NCBI GenBank assembly: GCA_016706365.1
Contig: JADJJU010000001.1
Location: 335,001-399,000 of the forward strand
DNA: 64,000 bases
Origin: Saprospiraceae bacterium
GTDB lineage: Bacteria > Bacteroidota > Bacteroidia > Chitinophagales > Saprospiraceae
Reading direction: 5' to 3'
Position 1 is the stretch's first letter, and each line of letters begins with the position of its first letter. Below are positions 1-9,282 of the stretch, piece by piece. Position numbers and translations under genes: made by a program. The notes under the pieces were generated by a model. That model was not told the origin of the DNA, did no database searches, and saw only the letters and a list, made by a program, of their open reading frames with translations.

Positions 1-1003
1 TCTCAAAAGGAGCATCAAAAAACAAGGTATGATGCTGGATATTCTTCAATTTTCCTTTTACACCTATATAATATAGTATACTTGAAGGGGCTAATACTCT
101 TTTATCCCAATATGATTCGCTGTACATGCGAAACGGCGCGTCCAACAAATGTTGTTCAATATGATGATAATCTGCACCTCCAACTACTATATCTGCAACA
201 AACTCACTTGATTTGGTCCTGACTTTTTGAATGTTATTTCCATTCATGATGAGCTTTGTGACTTCCTGATTGTACTCAAACTTAACTCCCAGCTCTTCAG
301 CCAGAGAAACCATACCTTTTACGATAGAATACATGCCTCCTTTTGGATACCAGGTACCAAGAGTGATATCAGCGTAGTTCATGAGACTATATAATGCCGG
401 GGTATTCTGAGGAGTTGCCCCAAGGAATAATACAGGGAACTCCAACAGTTTAATCAGTTCAGGATGTTTGAAATACTTCCGAATATACTTTGCAATGGAT
501 TGAAACATGTGCAAATTGAAGACGCTTTTGATCACTCTGGGATCTATAAACTCAGCTACACTGTTGCCTGGTCTGAATACAAAATCTTTGACCCCCACAT
601 CATACTTATAAGCGGACTCTTTCAAAAATTTTCTAAGCCTTACACTGCTGCCAGGCTCATACTTTTCGAACATGGCATAAAACTCATCCAGATTTGCTGG
701 AACAAGCATCTCATTATTCTTACCGAAGAATATAGAATAAGAAGGATCCAGCCTGATTAATTCATAATAGTCAGATGTCTTTTTTCCAAACTGCTCAAAA
801 TACCTTTCAAAAATATCCGGCATCCAGTACCAGCTTGGTCCCATATCAAAAGTGAAACCGTCCCGGATTAATTGACGTGCTCTGCCACCGGGTGTATCAA
901 GCTTTTCAAGGACAGTCACGTCATATCCGGCTTTAGCAAGAAAACTCGCTGCGGATATTCCTGCAAAACCGGAACCTATGACTATGACTTTCTTATTCGA
1001 CAT
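1..1003 (-). CDS. crtI: Phytoene desaturase (CrtI family), 3' end outside the window
   Basis: FAD-dependent carotenoid desaturase that introduces double bonds into phytoene on the way to lycopene. The reading frame is open from an ATG at 1003 to the window edge (about 334 residues; the family is about 490). The N-terminus has the dinucleotide-binding glycine motif (VIVIGSGFAGISAA), then EKLDTPGGRAR and FDMGPSWYWMPD, all typical of bacteroidete CrtI. The rest of the family's N-terminal two thirds follows without interruption. The 3' third, including the usual C-terminal FAD-contact motif, is not in view. An alternative member of the same superfamily (a diapophytoene desaturase or carotenoid ketolase) cannot be excluded from this part alone. 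The start is preceded by alternating AT/palindromic DNA (ATGTACAT) that could be an operator. The partner phytoene synthase gene would be expected just outside the window. Confidence 0.9.
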   Translation of the reverse strand, partial: MSNKKVIVIGSGFAGISAASFLAKAGYDVTVLEKLDTPGGRARQLIRDGFTFDMGPSWYWMPDIFERYFEQFGKKTSDYYELIRLDPSYSIFFGKNNEMLVPANLDEFYAMFEKYEPGSSVRLRKFLKESAYKYDVGVKDFVFRPGNSVAEFIDPRVIKSVFNLHMFQSIAKYIRKYFKHPELIKLLEFPVLFLGATPQNTPALYSLMNYADITLGTWYPKGGMYSIVKGMVSLAEELGVKFEYNQEVTKLIMNGNNIQKVRTKSSEFVADIVVGGADYHHIEQHLLDAPFRMYSESYWDKRVLAPSSILYYIGVKGKLKNIQHHTLFFDAPFE

Positions 1004-1119
1004 ATATATATGTACATGTATTGTTTAGAGATACAAGTTGCCGAACACAAGTACCTGAGGTTTTGTTTATACTTTATCTTCAAATTAAAGCAAATTGTTA
1101 AACAAAAGCAAGACTTTAT

Positions 1120-1731
1120 TCAATTTAATCCAATTTTTAATCCAATTTCTATTCCCCCATCTGCTGAAGTATGGAATGTAGGCAGAATTTGATGGTTGAA
1201 TTTTCTGGAAGTAAAATATGCAACAAGGTCAAATACAAACAGGAACGCTCCTTGCAGGACAATAGATTTACCAAATCCCCGTAACCTATCAGGCTTCAGT
1301 TCTCTATTTGATCTTTCTATCAAATATATACCACCTACTATATACCCCCCATCAAGTCCGGCATTGAAAAGCAGTGCCCTCTGAAATCCTTCCAGCTTTT
1401 TAACTGAACTATTAAAATTTGAAGTTTGAGATTTCTCTTTGAGTGAACGAAAAAGGCTAAATCCTGAAATCCCGGCATTTACAATATTCCAGCCTGCATT
1501 CATCTGATGAAAATATTTCAGTTCGCCTTCAGACTTTGATTGCAGAATAAGTCCACCTGCTATATTAATTGCTGCCCATGAACCCAATACAGTCATGGCT
1601 GCATTTTGATGTTTTATCCTTGAATCATTCCAAAGCTGGAAAGAATCAATTTGGGACCAGACTTTTGATGTCAGTAATAAAAATAAGAGTATGAATGTAA
1701 ATGGCCTCATTGATTGCCTGAGTTGTTGCAT
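1120..1731 (-). CDS. Small membrane-associated protein of unknown function (DUF6992-like)
   Basis: A 203-residue protein with an N-terminal signal peptide or membrane anchor (RPFTFILLFLLLTSKVWS, then Q) and three or four further hydrophobic stretches, including MTVLGSWAAINIAGGLIL, FNAGLDGGYIVGGIYL and LQGAFLFVFDLVAYF. The pattern of an initial HQNAAMTVLGSWA motif followed by small-residue-rich helices resembles the Bacteroidota family DUF6992, but I cannot confirm this by eye. No catalytic motif is visible. A second in-frame ATG at 1710 gives a more conventional signal peptide and may be the true start. It lies 168 bases downstream of thiL and about 115 bases upstream of crtI on the same strand, so it may or may not share their transcript. 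Confidence 0.6.
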   Translation of the reverse strand: MQQLRQSMRPFTFILLFLLLTSKVWSQIDSFQLWNDSRIKHQNAAMTVLGSWAAINIAGGLILQSKSEGELKYFHQMNAGWNIVNAGISGFSLFRSLKEKSQTSNFNSSVKKLEGFQRALLFNAGLDGGYIVGGIYLIERSNRELKPDRLRGFGKSIVLQGAFLFVFDLVAYFTSRKFNHQILPTFHTSADGGIEIGLKIGLN

Positions 1732-1899
1732 TCAAATCTACGCAAAAATAAGGAGCTCAAATTATTTGAATTAATTGACAGGCAATCAAGAATCATTTTG
1801 AACATATCATGGAAAGAAGATTAAATCAATTGCCTCAACACATTACTGGCTTTTTATTTGAGATAGAAGCAAAGATTATTGGAATTAATCCGGGAGCTA

Positions 1900-2943
1900 T
1901 TATGATTCAAAATGATTCCAGCCCTGCGCTTTGAGGATGTGAATGTTTCCGCCCTTCGTGCGCAATTTTATACCATATTCAGGTTCTTTGATTTCACCCA
2001 TAATATAGATATCCTGCATATGCTTTACTTTCTCCTCATCTTCAGGACGCACGGTGAAAAGCAATTCATAATCTTCGCCACCATTAAGAGCACAGGTTAT
2101 GGGATCCAATTGAAATTTGAGGGCAAGCAGCTGAGCTTCATTGTGAATTGGAACACCCTCTTCCTCGATAAGTGCACCTACTCCGGATTGCTTGCAGATA
2201 TGAAATAATTCAGATGAAAGTCCGTCTGATACATCAATCATGGAGGTAGGGACCAATTTAAGGTTTCTAAATTGCTGAATGATATCTACACGAGCCTCAG
2301 GCTTAAGATGTCTTCCGACAACATACTGTTGTTCTTCAAGATCCGGTTGCAATTCCGGATGCTCCATCCAGATTCGTTTTTCCCTTTCGAGAAGCTGCAA
2401 ACCAAGATATGCGGCACCAAGGTCTCCACTGACACAAATAAGATCCCCGGGTCGGGCTCCATCGCGATAAGTTGTATTTTCTCCATCGGCAAAACCTATA
2501 GCAGTAATGCTAATGACAAGTCCTTTAAGGGAAGAGGTAGTGTCTCCACCTACCAGGTCAACATTATATTTTTTGCAAGCTGCAAGGATTCCTTCATATA
2601 GCTCTTCAAGGGCTTCCACTGAATATCGATTGGAGAATGCAATGGAAACTGTGATCTGAGTAGGTGTACCGTTCATAGCATAAATATCAGAAAGATTCAC
2701 AACCACAGCTTTATAACCCAGATGTTTTAACGGCATGTAGGCGAGATCAAAGTGAATTCCCTCCAGAAGCATATCAGTTGTAACCAGCATATTTTGTTGC
2801 TGCCCTGCCAATACGGCTGCATCATCGCCCATTGCCCGAAGTGTTGACAACCTCGTAACAGGGAAGTTTCTGGTCAAATGCTCTATGAGTCCAAATTCAC
2901 CCAATTCATTTACATCAGTACGTTTGATAGGATCTTCACTCAT
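1900..2943 (-). CDS. thiL: Thiamine-monophosphate kinase
   Basis: ThiL phosphorylates thiamine monophosphate to thiamine diphosphate, the last step of cofactor synthesis in the cytoplasm. The protein belongs to the PurM/ThiL-like AIR synthase fold: GDDAAVL near the start, DLVGGDTTS in the middle and NGGEDYELLFTV near the end are the nucleotide- and metal-binding signatures. I take the ATG at 2943 (MSEDPIKRTDVNELGEFGLI) rather than an ATG 13 codons upstream, because family members start here and the upstream start would extend into the rluA coding end. The start overlaps the rluA stop in the 8-base string ATGAGTGA, which indicates translational coupling. Length (347 residues) is normal for the family. 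Confidence 0.93.
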   Translation of the reverse strand: MSEDPIKRTDVNELGEFGLIEHLTRNFPVTRLSTLRAMGDDAAVLAGQQQNMLVTTDMLLEGIHFDLAYMPLKHLGYKAVVVNLSDIYAMNGTPTQITVSIAFSNRYSVEALEELYEGILAACKKYNVDLVGGDTTSSLKGLVISITAIGFADGENTTYRDGARPGDLICVSGDLGAAYLGLQLLEREKRIWMEHPELQPDLEEQQYVVGRHLKPEARVDIIQQFRNLKLVPTSMIDVSDGLSSELFHICKQSGVGALIEEEGVPIHNEAQLLALKFQLDPITCALNGGEDYELLFTVRPEDEEKVKHMQDIYIMGEIKEPEYGIKLRTKGGNIHILKAQGWNHFES

Positions 2944-3613
2944 TGGGAATAAATTTTTCAAATGCTTTCCAAACAGGTTCATCAGGAACAGGTGCTATGA
3001 TTCTCTCCAGCTGACCACTGACAGGATGTTTAAATTTCAGCTCAAAGCTGTGTAATTGAATCGACCGATCTTTATTTCCACGTCTGAAACCATATTTAAC
3101 ATCACCACGAATAGGTGAACCTATAGCAGCTAATTGCACCCTGATCTGATGCTGTCTGCCCGTATGCAGCTTCACTTTCAGCAAAGTGTAGCGATCACTA
3201 TGGCCGACAGTCTCATAAGAAAGAATTGCTTCTTTTCCTTTTTCTTTATCTTCCGTTATGAAAGCTTTATTGACTTTCAGATTAAATTCAAGATAATGAG
3301 TCAGTGTAGCTGCGGGAATTTCCGGTGCTTTCATCACGATTGCAAAATAGGTTTTCTCTACCTCTCTCTCAGCAAACTGCTCATGCATGGTCGCTACTGC
3401 GGTTTTGTTCTTAGCATACAGAATCGCTCCGCTGGCCGGCCGGTCCAATCTGTGAACAACCTGCACAGGGTGCCCGCAAAATATAGATGCTAATTCGTCC
3501 AAAGACTTGTCTGCAGAACCATCTGTTTGGGATGTGATTCCACTTGGTTTATTGAAGGCGATAAGCTGATTGTTTTTGTACAATACTATATCACCGATCC
3601 GGAATGTATTCAT
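2936..3613 (-). CDS. RluA-family pseudouridine synthase
   Basis: Isomerises specific uridines in rRNA or tRNA to pseudouridine. The catalytic motif HRLDRPASGAILYAKN with its aspartate is present, as are the family's LHTGRQHQIRVQ and GDVKYG segments. At 225 residues it lacks the N-terminal S4 RNA-binding domain of RluC/RluD, so it is nearer to the short RluA/TruC-like group. The target base cannot be told from sequence. It overlaps the upstream DUF4834 gene by 4 bases (ATGA) and the downstream thiL by 8 bases, so the three genes are almost certainly one transcript. Confidence 0.9.
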   Translation of the reverse strand: MNTFRIGDIVLYKNNQLIAFNKPSGITSQTDGSADKSLDELASIFCGHPVQVVHRLDRPASGAILYAKNKTAVATMHEQFAEREVEKTYFAIVMKAPEIPAATLTHYLEFNLKVNKAFITEDKEKGKEAILSYETVGHSDRYTLLKVKLHTGRQHQIRVQLAAIGSPIRGDVKYGFRRGNKDRSIQLHSFELKFKHPVSGQLERIIAPVPDEPVWKAFEKFIPNE

Positions 3614-3777
3614 TTTATTTCTTCGTAGTCAATATAATCGTCCTTAGCTTTTTGATCCGGCTCCTTTTTAATCTTAGGTGGAGTGGTATCTTCGCCTTTG
3701 GCAGCTTCCAGCATTGGAACTATCCAAAGTCTGTAGGCAAAAAAAAGTACAGCTCCAAGAGCAATAAGTTTTAACAT
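3610..3777 (-). CDS. Small single-span membrane protein, DUF4834-like
   Basis: A 55-residue protein with one N-terminal transmembrane helix (MLKLIALGAVLFFAYRLWIV) and a short charged tail ending DYIDYEEIK. The layout matches the Bacteroidota family DUF4834, which has no known function. An upstream ATG at 3825 would add 16 residues that do not look conserved, so I choose the ATG at 3777. Its stop codon overlaps the start of the pseudouridine synthase gene (ATGA), making it the first gene of a three-gene overlapping operon. Confidence 0.65.
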   Translation of the reverse strand: MLKLIALGAVLFFAYRLWIVPMLEAAKGEDTTPPKIKKEPDQKAKDDYIDYEEIK

Positions 3778-3871
3778 ATTATAATTAAAAGTTAGTGCAA
3801 AGGTAAATAAAAAATCAAACACCATGAGATCCGAATTTGTGCTAAGAAATCAGGCTTATTGCTCAAGAATA

Positions 3872-3900
3872 TTGGTTTTTGGATTTTTACACTAAATTTG
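3872..3900 (+). promoter_or_regulatory. Putative Bacteroidota sigma-A promoter for the DUF2723 gene
   Basis: TTG at 3872-3874, an 18-base spacer and TAAATTTG at 3893-3900 match the Bacteroidota consensus TTG-N17-23-TAnnTTTG. The start codon is at 3947, giving a short leader of about 40 bases. The call rests on sequence match and position only. Confidence 0.5.
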
Positions 3901-3946
3901 GGCTTCATTACACTATTTACACACTCACTAAGCAATTTCAAGCTAC

Positions 3947-6900
3947 ATGAATTCATTTAAGAGAGCAATTAATCTCAGTGGTTGGCTGGTTTTCGCCATT
4001 TCATTTATTGTATATGCATTTTCTGTAGAGAGCACAGGCAGTCTTTGGGATTGTGGTGAATTTATACTCGGAGCTTATAAATTGCAAGTAGTTCACCCTC
4101 CTGGAGCACCATTATTTGTATTAATCGGAAGATTGTTTGCAATGATAGGAGACGCAGTCTCAGAAAATCCATCGGGAATAGCTGTTGCTGTGAATTTGTT
4201 ATCCGCGATGAGTACTGCATTTGCTGCCATGATGGTATGCTGGGTAGCTATGATTCTTGGAAAAATGTCACTTGTAGGGAGGGAAAATGAACCAGACAGT
4301 TCTACTTTGCTGGGTATTTCTATGGCAGGGGTTGTAGCTGGTTTGACGACCGCATTTAGCACTTCCATTTGGTTTTCAGCAGTAGAGGGTGAAGTTTATG
4401 CGATGTCCACTTTCTTTACTGTATTGACATTGTGGGCTATGATTAAGTGGTACCATCTGCCTGATGAACCAAAAAACGACAGATGGGTATTGTTTGCAGT
4501 TTATGCTGCGGGGCTATCTATAGGGGTTCACTTACTGAGTTTGCTGACTTTCCCGGCTTTAGCCTTGTTTTATTATTACAAAAAATTCAAAAATCCAAAC
4601 CTGAAAGGAGCAATCATTGCTGCTCTTCTGGGTGTGGTTTTTATTGCAGGGATTCAAACTCTCGTTATCACGGGAATTCCGGGATTATTAGCAAGTTATG
4701 AAATCATGATGGTAAATAGTCTTGGAATGCCATTCCATTCAGGCTTGATTCCATTAGTTATCACCATCGGACTGGTGTTGTTCTTTGGGTTCAGGTACAT
4801 TCATAAAAAGCAAAATGGAATTTTTCAGCAAATTCTGGTTGCACTATTTTTATCATTTGCAGGTTTTTCCACAGTAGGAATCGTAATGATTCGTGCAAAT
4901 GCCAATCCACCTGTCAACATGAACGACAATTATGATGCTGTCAGATTGCTGCCATACCTGAATCGTGAACAATATGGTGAAAGAGCATTATTAAGGGGAC
5001 CATTCTTTGATGCTGAGCCGATAGGTACTGATATCAGTGACAGATATGGTCGTGTGGGAGATAAATATGAAATTGTAGATTACAAAATAAACTACGAATA
5101 CAATAAGGCTGATGAAGTTCTTTTCCCAAGGATGAGCCATTACGATGAAAATAGAAAAAGATTGTATCGCTACTGGATGGATGGCAAAGAAGGCAAACCA
5201 ACTATGAGTGATAATATCAGCTTTTTCTTCAGGTACCAGGTAAACTGGATGTACTGGAGGTATTTCATGTGGAATTTTGCAGGAAAACAGAATGGTCAAC
5301 AAGGATTTTTCCCCTGGGACCCAAGTATGGGGCATTGGATTAGTGGAATTCCATTTATAGATAAAGCCCGATTGTATGACATGTCAGAATTACCTTCAGC
5401 ATTGAAAAACGACAAGGCGAGAAACACTTATTATCTATTGCCATTGCTATTCGGAATTCTGGGGATACTATTCCATTACAGGAAATCCCGAAAAGACTTT
5501 TTTGCCCTACTGGCATTATTTGTTATTACCGGTTTGGGTATTATTGTGTATTCTAACCAGCCACCCAACGAGCCCAGAGAACGGGATTACGTGTTGGTCG
5601 GATCCTTCTTTACATTTGCTATTTGGATAGGATTGGGAACGCTATATGTTTTTGAATTTATAAAAAATAAAGTAAAAGGACTTGCCAAATTTGCAGCTCC
5701 TATTGCAGGTGCTATGGCATTAACGGTCCCGCTAATAATGGGTTTCCAGAATTTCGATGACAATAGTAGAAGTGGTCATACGGGAGCAAGAGATTATGCC
5801 TCTAACTTCCTCAATTCATGCGAACCAAATGCTTTGATATTTACATATGGTGATAATGATACATACCCACTATGGTATGCTCAGGAAGTGGAAGGGATCA
5901 GGACGGATGTGAGAGTTGTGAATCTGAGTCTTATCGCTGTAGATTGGTATATAGATCAGATGAGAAGAAAGGTCAATGATTCGCCTGCTATTAATTTTAG
6001 TATTCCATCTGAGGAATACCGCGGATTTAAGCGTAATCAGGTGTTTTATTATTCGCCTGACAATCAAAATCCTGAAATGTCTCTCAATGATGTTTTAAAA
6101 TTCATTGGTGAAAGTCACCCGCTTAGAGGAGGGACCAGAATGACTGAGTCTTATCTGCCCACAAAGAATATTTATTTGCCTGTTGATAAAAATCGCGCAG
6201 TCAGTGCAGGTTTAATTTCTGCAGATGATCCTGACTATACTGACAGATTGAATATTCAGATTAGCACCAATTACATCACAAAAGACGAACTGGCAATACT
6301 GGATATTATAAATTCAAATTTCTATGATCGTCCAATTTACTTTGCTGTTACTTGTCAGGAAGATAAATTATTTGGGCTGGGTCAGAATATGCAACTGGAA
6401 GGTCTTGGATTGAGGTTATTACCTACAAAAGCCGAAGGTGATAAATCATTCAGAATATTTGGTCTGGGAAGAGTAGATACAGACAAATTCCTTGAAAATG
6501 TTACTACCAAGTTCAGGTGGGGTAATTTTGATACTCATCAGACATTCATTGACAAAGCGTATGGACCAAGTATTTATGCTCACAAAATGATTATGCTGAG
6601 AGCTGCATTTGACTTACTCAGAAAAGGAGATAAGGCAGGTACCATAAAATTGCTTGATCAGCATTTTGCGGCTTTTCCACATTACAATTTCCCGTATGAT
6701 GGCACTACAATGGCCTTTATCAATTTGTATATAGATGCCGGTGCCTATGACAAAGCAAAACCACACATGCAAATAATGGCGGAGCATACAAGAGAGTATC
6801 AGAAATTTTTCAAAACGCTTGACCCTGCCGATATTGAAGCTGGGTACAAAGCAGACAAGGATGAAATGGACAGGTTTATGACCGATCTCATGTCTATGGC

Positions 6901-7027
6901 CGCTGAAAATAGTGATGATGCCTTCGTGAATGAATTAGCTGAGATATTTTCACCTTATGTTGATGTTGAAGCAATCAAGCAAGAATTAAAAGGTTTAGGT
7001 ATAAAGGATTCTCTAATTGTTGAATAA
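3947..7027 (+). CDS. DUF2723 / GT117-family multispanning membrane protein
   Basis: A 1026-residue inner-membrane protein of the DUF2723 family (now grouped with GT117 and TMEM260-like protein O-mannosyltransferases). The N-terminal half has about ten or more hydrophobic helices. It begins with the family signature around SLWDCGEFILGAYKLQVVHPPGAPLF, whose acidic DCGE pair is equivalent to the catalytic acid loop of GT-C glycosyltransferases. A long periplasmic-type region with FTYGDNDTYPLWYAQEVEGIRTDVRVVNLSL follows from about residue 630. The C-terminal 150 residues are helical and TPR-like. The likely role is glycosylation of exported proteins with a lipid-linked sugar donor, inferred from the fold class; no substrate is shown. 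It is followed after 7 bases by rpiB on the same strand. Confidence 0.85.
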   Translation: MNSFKRAINLSGWLVFAISFIVYAFSVESTGSLWDCGEFILGAYKLQVVHPPGAPLFVLIGRLFAMIGDAVSENPSGIAVAVNLLSAMSTAFAAMMVCWVAMILGKMSLVGRENEPDSSTLLGISMAGVVAGLTTAFSTSIWFSAVEGEVYAMSTFFTVLTLWAMIKWYHLPDEPKNDRWVLFAVYAAGLSIGVHLLSLLTFPALALFYYYKKFKNPNLKGAIIAALLGVVFIAGIQTLVITGIPGLLASYEIMMVNSLGMPFHSGLIPLVITIGLVLFFGFRYIHKKQNGIFQQILVALFLSFAGFSTVGIVMIRANANPPVNMNDNYDAVRLLPYLNREQYGERALLRGPFFDAEPIGTDISDRYGRVGDKYEIVDYKINYEYNKADEVLFPRMSHYDENRKRLYRYWMDGKEGKPTMSDNISFFFRYQVNWMYWRYFMWNFAGKQNGQQGFFPWDPSMGHWISGIPFIDKARLYDMSELPSALKNDKARNTYYLLPLLFGILGILFHYRKSRKDFFALLALFVITGLGIIVYSNQPPNEPRERDYVLVGSFFTFAIWIGLGTLYVFEFIKNKVKGLAKFAAPIAGAMALTVPLIMGFQNFDDNSRSGHTGARDYASNFLNSCEPNALIFTYGDNDTYPLWYAQEVEGIRTDVRVVNLSLIAVDWYIDQMRRKVNDSPAINFSIPSEEYRGFKRNQVFYYSPDNQNPEMSLNDVLKFIGESHPLRGGTRMTESYLPTKNIYLPVDKNRAVSAGLISADDPDYTDRLNIQISTNYITKDELAILDIINSNFYDRPIYFAVTCQEDKLFGLGQNMQLEGLGLRLLPTKAEGDKSFRIFGLGRVDTDKFLENVTTKFRWGNFDTHQTFIDKAYGPSIYAHKMIMLRAAFDLLRKGDKAGTIKLLDQHFAAFPHYNFPYDGTTMAFINLYIDAGAYDKAKPHMQIMAEHTREYQKFFKTLDPADIEAGYKADKDEMDRFMTDLMSMAAENSDDAFVNELAEIFSPYVDVEAIKQELKGLGIKDSLIVE

Positions 7028-7034
7028 AAAATCC

Positions 7035-7472
7035 ATGGAAAAGTCAATTTCGATAGGAAGTGATCATGCAGGATATGCTTATAAGCAAGTCATCAAATCC
7101 TTCCTTAGTTCTGAAGGTTATGATGTTCTTGACATGGGTACTGACTCCGCAGATTCAGTTGATTACCCAGATTTTGTACATCCTGTGGCAGAATCGATCA
7201 AACTGAAGCAGGCAGATCAAGGTATAGTACTCTGTGGGAGCGGAAATGGTGTAGCAATTACGGCCAATAAACATCAGCATATCCGTGCGGCGCTCTGCTG
7301 GACAGATGAGATTGCATCACTGGCACGTCAGCACAATGATGCAAATGTGCTGGCTATTCCTTGCCGTTTTGTGTCTGAAGAGCTGGCCATTCAAATGGTG
7401 AAGACTTTTTTAAATACTGATTTTGAAGGAGGGAGGCATCAGAAGAGAGTTGAGAAAATCCGGTATTGTTAA
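7035..7472 (+). CDS. rpiB: Ribose 5-phosphate isomerase B
   Basis: Interconverts ribose 5-phosphate and ribulose 5-phosphate in the pentose phosphate pathway. The 145-residue protein has the RpiB/LacAB signatures SIGSDHAGYAYK at the N-terminus, the catalytic cysteine in VLCGSGNGVAITANK (about residue 67) and RQHNDANVLAIPCRF. The ATG at 7035 is chosen over a TTG at 7017 because it begins directly before the conserved first strand. It lies 7 bases after the DUF2723 stop and is probably co-transcribed with it. Confidence 0.94.
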   Translation: MEKSISIGSDHAGYAYKQVIKSFLSSEGYDVLDMGTDSADSVDYPDFVHPVAESIKLKQADQGIVLCGSGNGVAITANKHQHIRAALCWTDEIASLARQHNDANVLAIPCRFVSEELAIQMVKTFLNTDFEGGRHQKRVEKIRYC

Positions 7473-7490
7473 TATATATCTTCATTTTTT

Positions 7491-9131
7491 ATGAATAAAT
7501 TAAGGCTAACATTTAGCGTAAGCGGCGTTTTCGCATGCTGCTTTATATTATTATTGGCATTTTCTACTAATGTCTTTTCTCAGAGTCAGACTTTGACTAT
7601 TTCTGTTCCTGAGGCTGATAAAGCTGATATTCATGCGGTCCATAAAGACAATCTTAAGAGGCACCTTAGCATTCTGGCTTCCGATTCATTGGAAGGACGT
7701 GAAACAGGATCTCCCGGAATTAAAAAAGCTGCCGAATATATTGTTTCTGAATTCAAAAAATATGGGATTAAACCAATTTCCTCAATCGGTGGATATGAAC
7801 AGAAAGTGGCATTTACCTGGACATCATGGAAAGAAATTGCATTAAAAATCAATGGGATTGAATATAAGCATCTCTGGGATTTCATTGCAGTTTCAGCCGA
7901 AAACAACTCTATTCCTGAGTGGAAGTCTGATCAAATAATTTTTCTGGGATATGGGATTGATGATCCGAAATACAGCGATTATTCCGGAATAGATGTAAAA
8001 AACAAAGTTGTTCTAATCTATAAAGGAGAGCCTGTCAGGAATGATGGTACTTCTTGGATATCAGGGTCTGCTGTTCCATCAGACTGGAATAATAACATTG
8101 GCAAAAAAGCAGAAGCTGCCTATAAGAATGGAGCCAAATTAGTTTTAGTGATAGAAGATGATATTAAAAAGCACCTTGAAGCAAACAGACGAAAAATTTT
8201 AGGAAATGCTATGAGTTTGGGCCTGCCCGATGATAAACCTATGGCAAGAGCAAATGTATTCCAGATTTCCACCAATATAGCAAAGGACATTATTGGAAAA
8301 TCATTTAAGAAATTAGTCAAGAAAAGAGACAAAATAAATAAGAAAGGAAAGCCGGAAAACTTGATGCTGACTGCTCCATTGGAAGCAAAAATGGAAAAGA
8401 ATATCAAAGTACTGGAAGGCTCAAATGTCCTGGCATATATAGAGGGGGAAGATGAAAAATTAAAAGAGGAGCTTGTTATCGTTACTGCTCACTACGATCA
8501 CCTTGGCAAGAAAGGCGAAGATATTTATAATGGTGCAGATGACAATGGAAGTGGTTCGGTTACTGTTATGGAACTAGCCAGGGTATTTTCCAGGATGAAA
8601 TCTGAAGGGAAGGGGTCAAAAAGATCTATATTATTCATGTTGGTCACCGGAGAAGAAAAAGGTTTGCTGGGATCTGAATACTATGTCAATCATCCTATTT
8701 TTCCACTAGAGCAATCCATTGCAAATGTCAATATTGATATGATAGGCAGGATTGATGAAAAGCATGCGGATAATCCGGACTATATTTATGTGATTGGATC
8801 GGATCGTCTGAGTACAGAGCTTCATAATATCAATGAAGAAATGAATAAGCTTTACACCCATCTTGAACTTGATTACACATACAATGCTGAATCTGATCCA
8901 AACAGATATTATTACCGTTCGGACCATTACAATTTTGCGGAAAGAGGTATTCCTGCTATATTCTATTTCAGTGGAACTCATCCTGATTATCACAGACCAG
9001 TGGACTCTGTGGATAAGATCAATTTTGAAAGAATGGAATCTATTGGAAAACTGATTTACCACGTTATTGGGAACCTTGCTAATCGTGATGAAAGAATCAA
9101 AGTAGACGTGGAAGTCAAGTCAAAACCATAG
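7491..9131 (+). CDS. Secreted M28-family metallopeptidase with PA-type insert
   Basis: A zinc aminopeptidase-like exopeptidase with an N-terminal signal peptide (hydrophobic stretch to about residue 31). A protease-associated-type segment is inserted before the catalytic core (roughly residues 140-290). The M28 metal ligands are visible in order: the histidine of TAHYDHLG (about residue 334), the aspartate of NGADDNGSG, the glutamate pair of TGEEKGLLGSEYY, the aspartate of NIDMIGR, and the histidine of THPDYHRPVDS near the end. At 546 residues it is normal for this bacteroidete group. No T9SS sorting tail is seen, so it is probably periplasmic. It is 18 bases after rpiB. A weak hairpin at 9184-9201 (CCTTTT...AAAAGG) follows it, without a clear T-run. 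Confidence 0.9.
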   Translation: MNKLRLTFSVSGVFACCFILLLAFSTNVFSQSQTLTISVPEADKADIHAVHKDNLKRHLSILASDSLEGRETGSPGIKKAAEYIVSEFKKYGIKPISSIGGYEQKVAFTWTSWKEIALKINGIEYKHLWDFIAVSAENNSIPEWKSDQIIFLGYGIDDPKYSDYSGIDVKNKVVLIYKGEPVRNDGTSWISGSAVPSDWNNNIGKKAEAAYKNGAKLVLVIEDDIKKHLEANRRKILGNAMSLGLPDDKPMARANVFQISTNIAKDIIGKSFKKLVKKRDKINKKGKPENLMLTAPLEAKMEKNIKVLEGSNVLAYIEGEDEKLKEELVIVTAHYDHLGKKGEDIYNGADDNGSGSVTVMELARVFSRMKSEGKGSKRSILFMLVTGEEKGLLGSEYYVNHPIFPLEQSIANVNIDMIGRIDEKHADNPDYIYVIGSDRLSTELHNINEEMNKLYTHLELDYTYNAESDPNRYYYRSDHYNFAERGIPAIFYFSGTHPDYHRPVDSVDKINFERMESIGKLIYHVIGNLANRDERIKVDVEVKSKP

Positions 9132-9226
9132 AGGAAAATTCGCCTTTTCGGTCATAAATTGGAATTAAATGGCTCATAATACTCCTTTTACGGTAAAAAG
9201 GTCCGTTTAACACTATCCTTGGATAT

Positions 9227-9242
9227 TTAATTACGTAATTAA
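9227..9242. promoter_or_regulatory. 16-base perfect palindrome upstream of the SprB-repeat metalloprotease
   Basis: TTAATTACGTAATTAA is a perfect inverted repeat centred about 49 bases before the ATG at 9283. The position suits an operator for a dimeric regulator or a UP-like element. No canonical TAnnTTTG box was found beside it. Chance palindromes are easier in AT-rich DNA, so the functional call is weak. Confidence 0.35.
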
Positions 9243-9282
9243 TTCTTAAAATTGCATAATTATTTCATCTAATCCGGTTCTA

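Noticed and set aside
464..760. Plus-strand frames in the first kilobase
   Set aside because: They are antisense to the clearly coding crtI frame on the minus strand, which is open to the window edge.
9184..9201. Strong terminator after the M28 peptidase
   Set aside because: The stem is only six pairs and is not followed by a T-run, so it is mentioned only as a weak hairpin.
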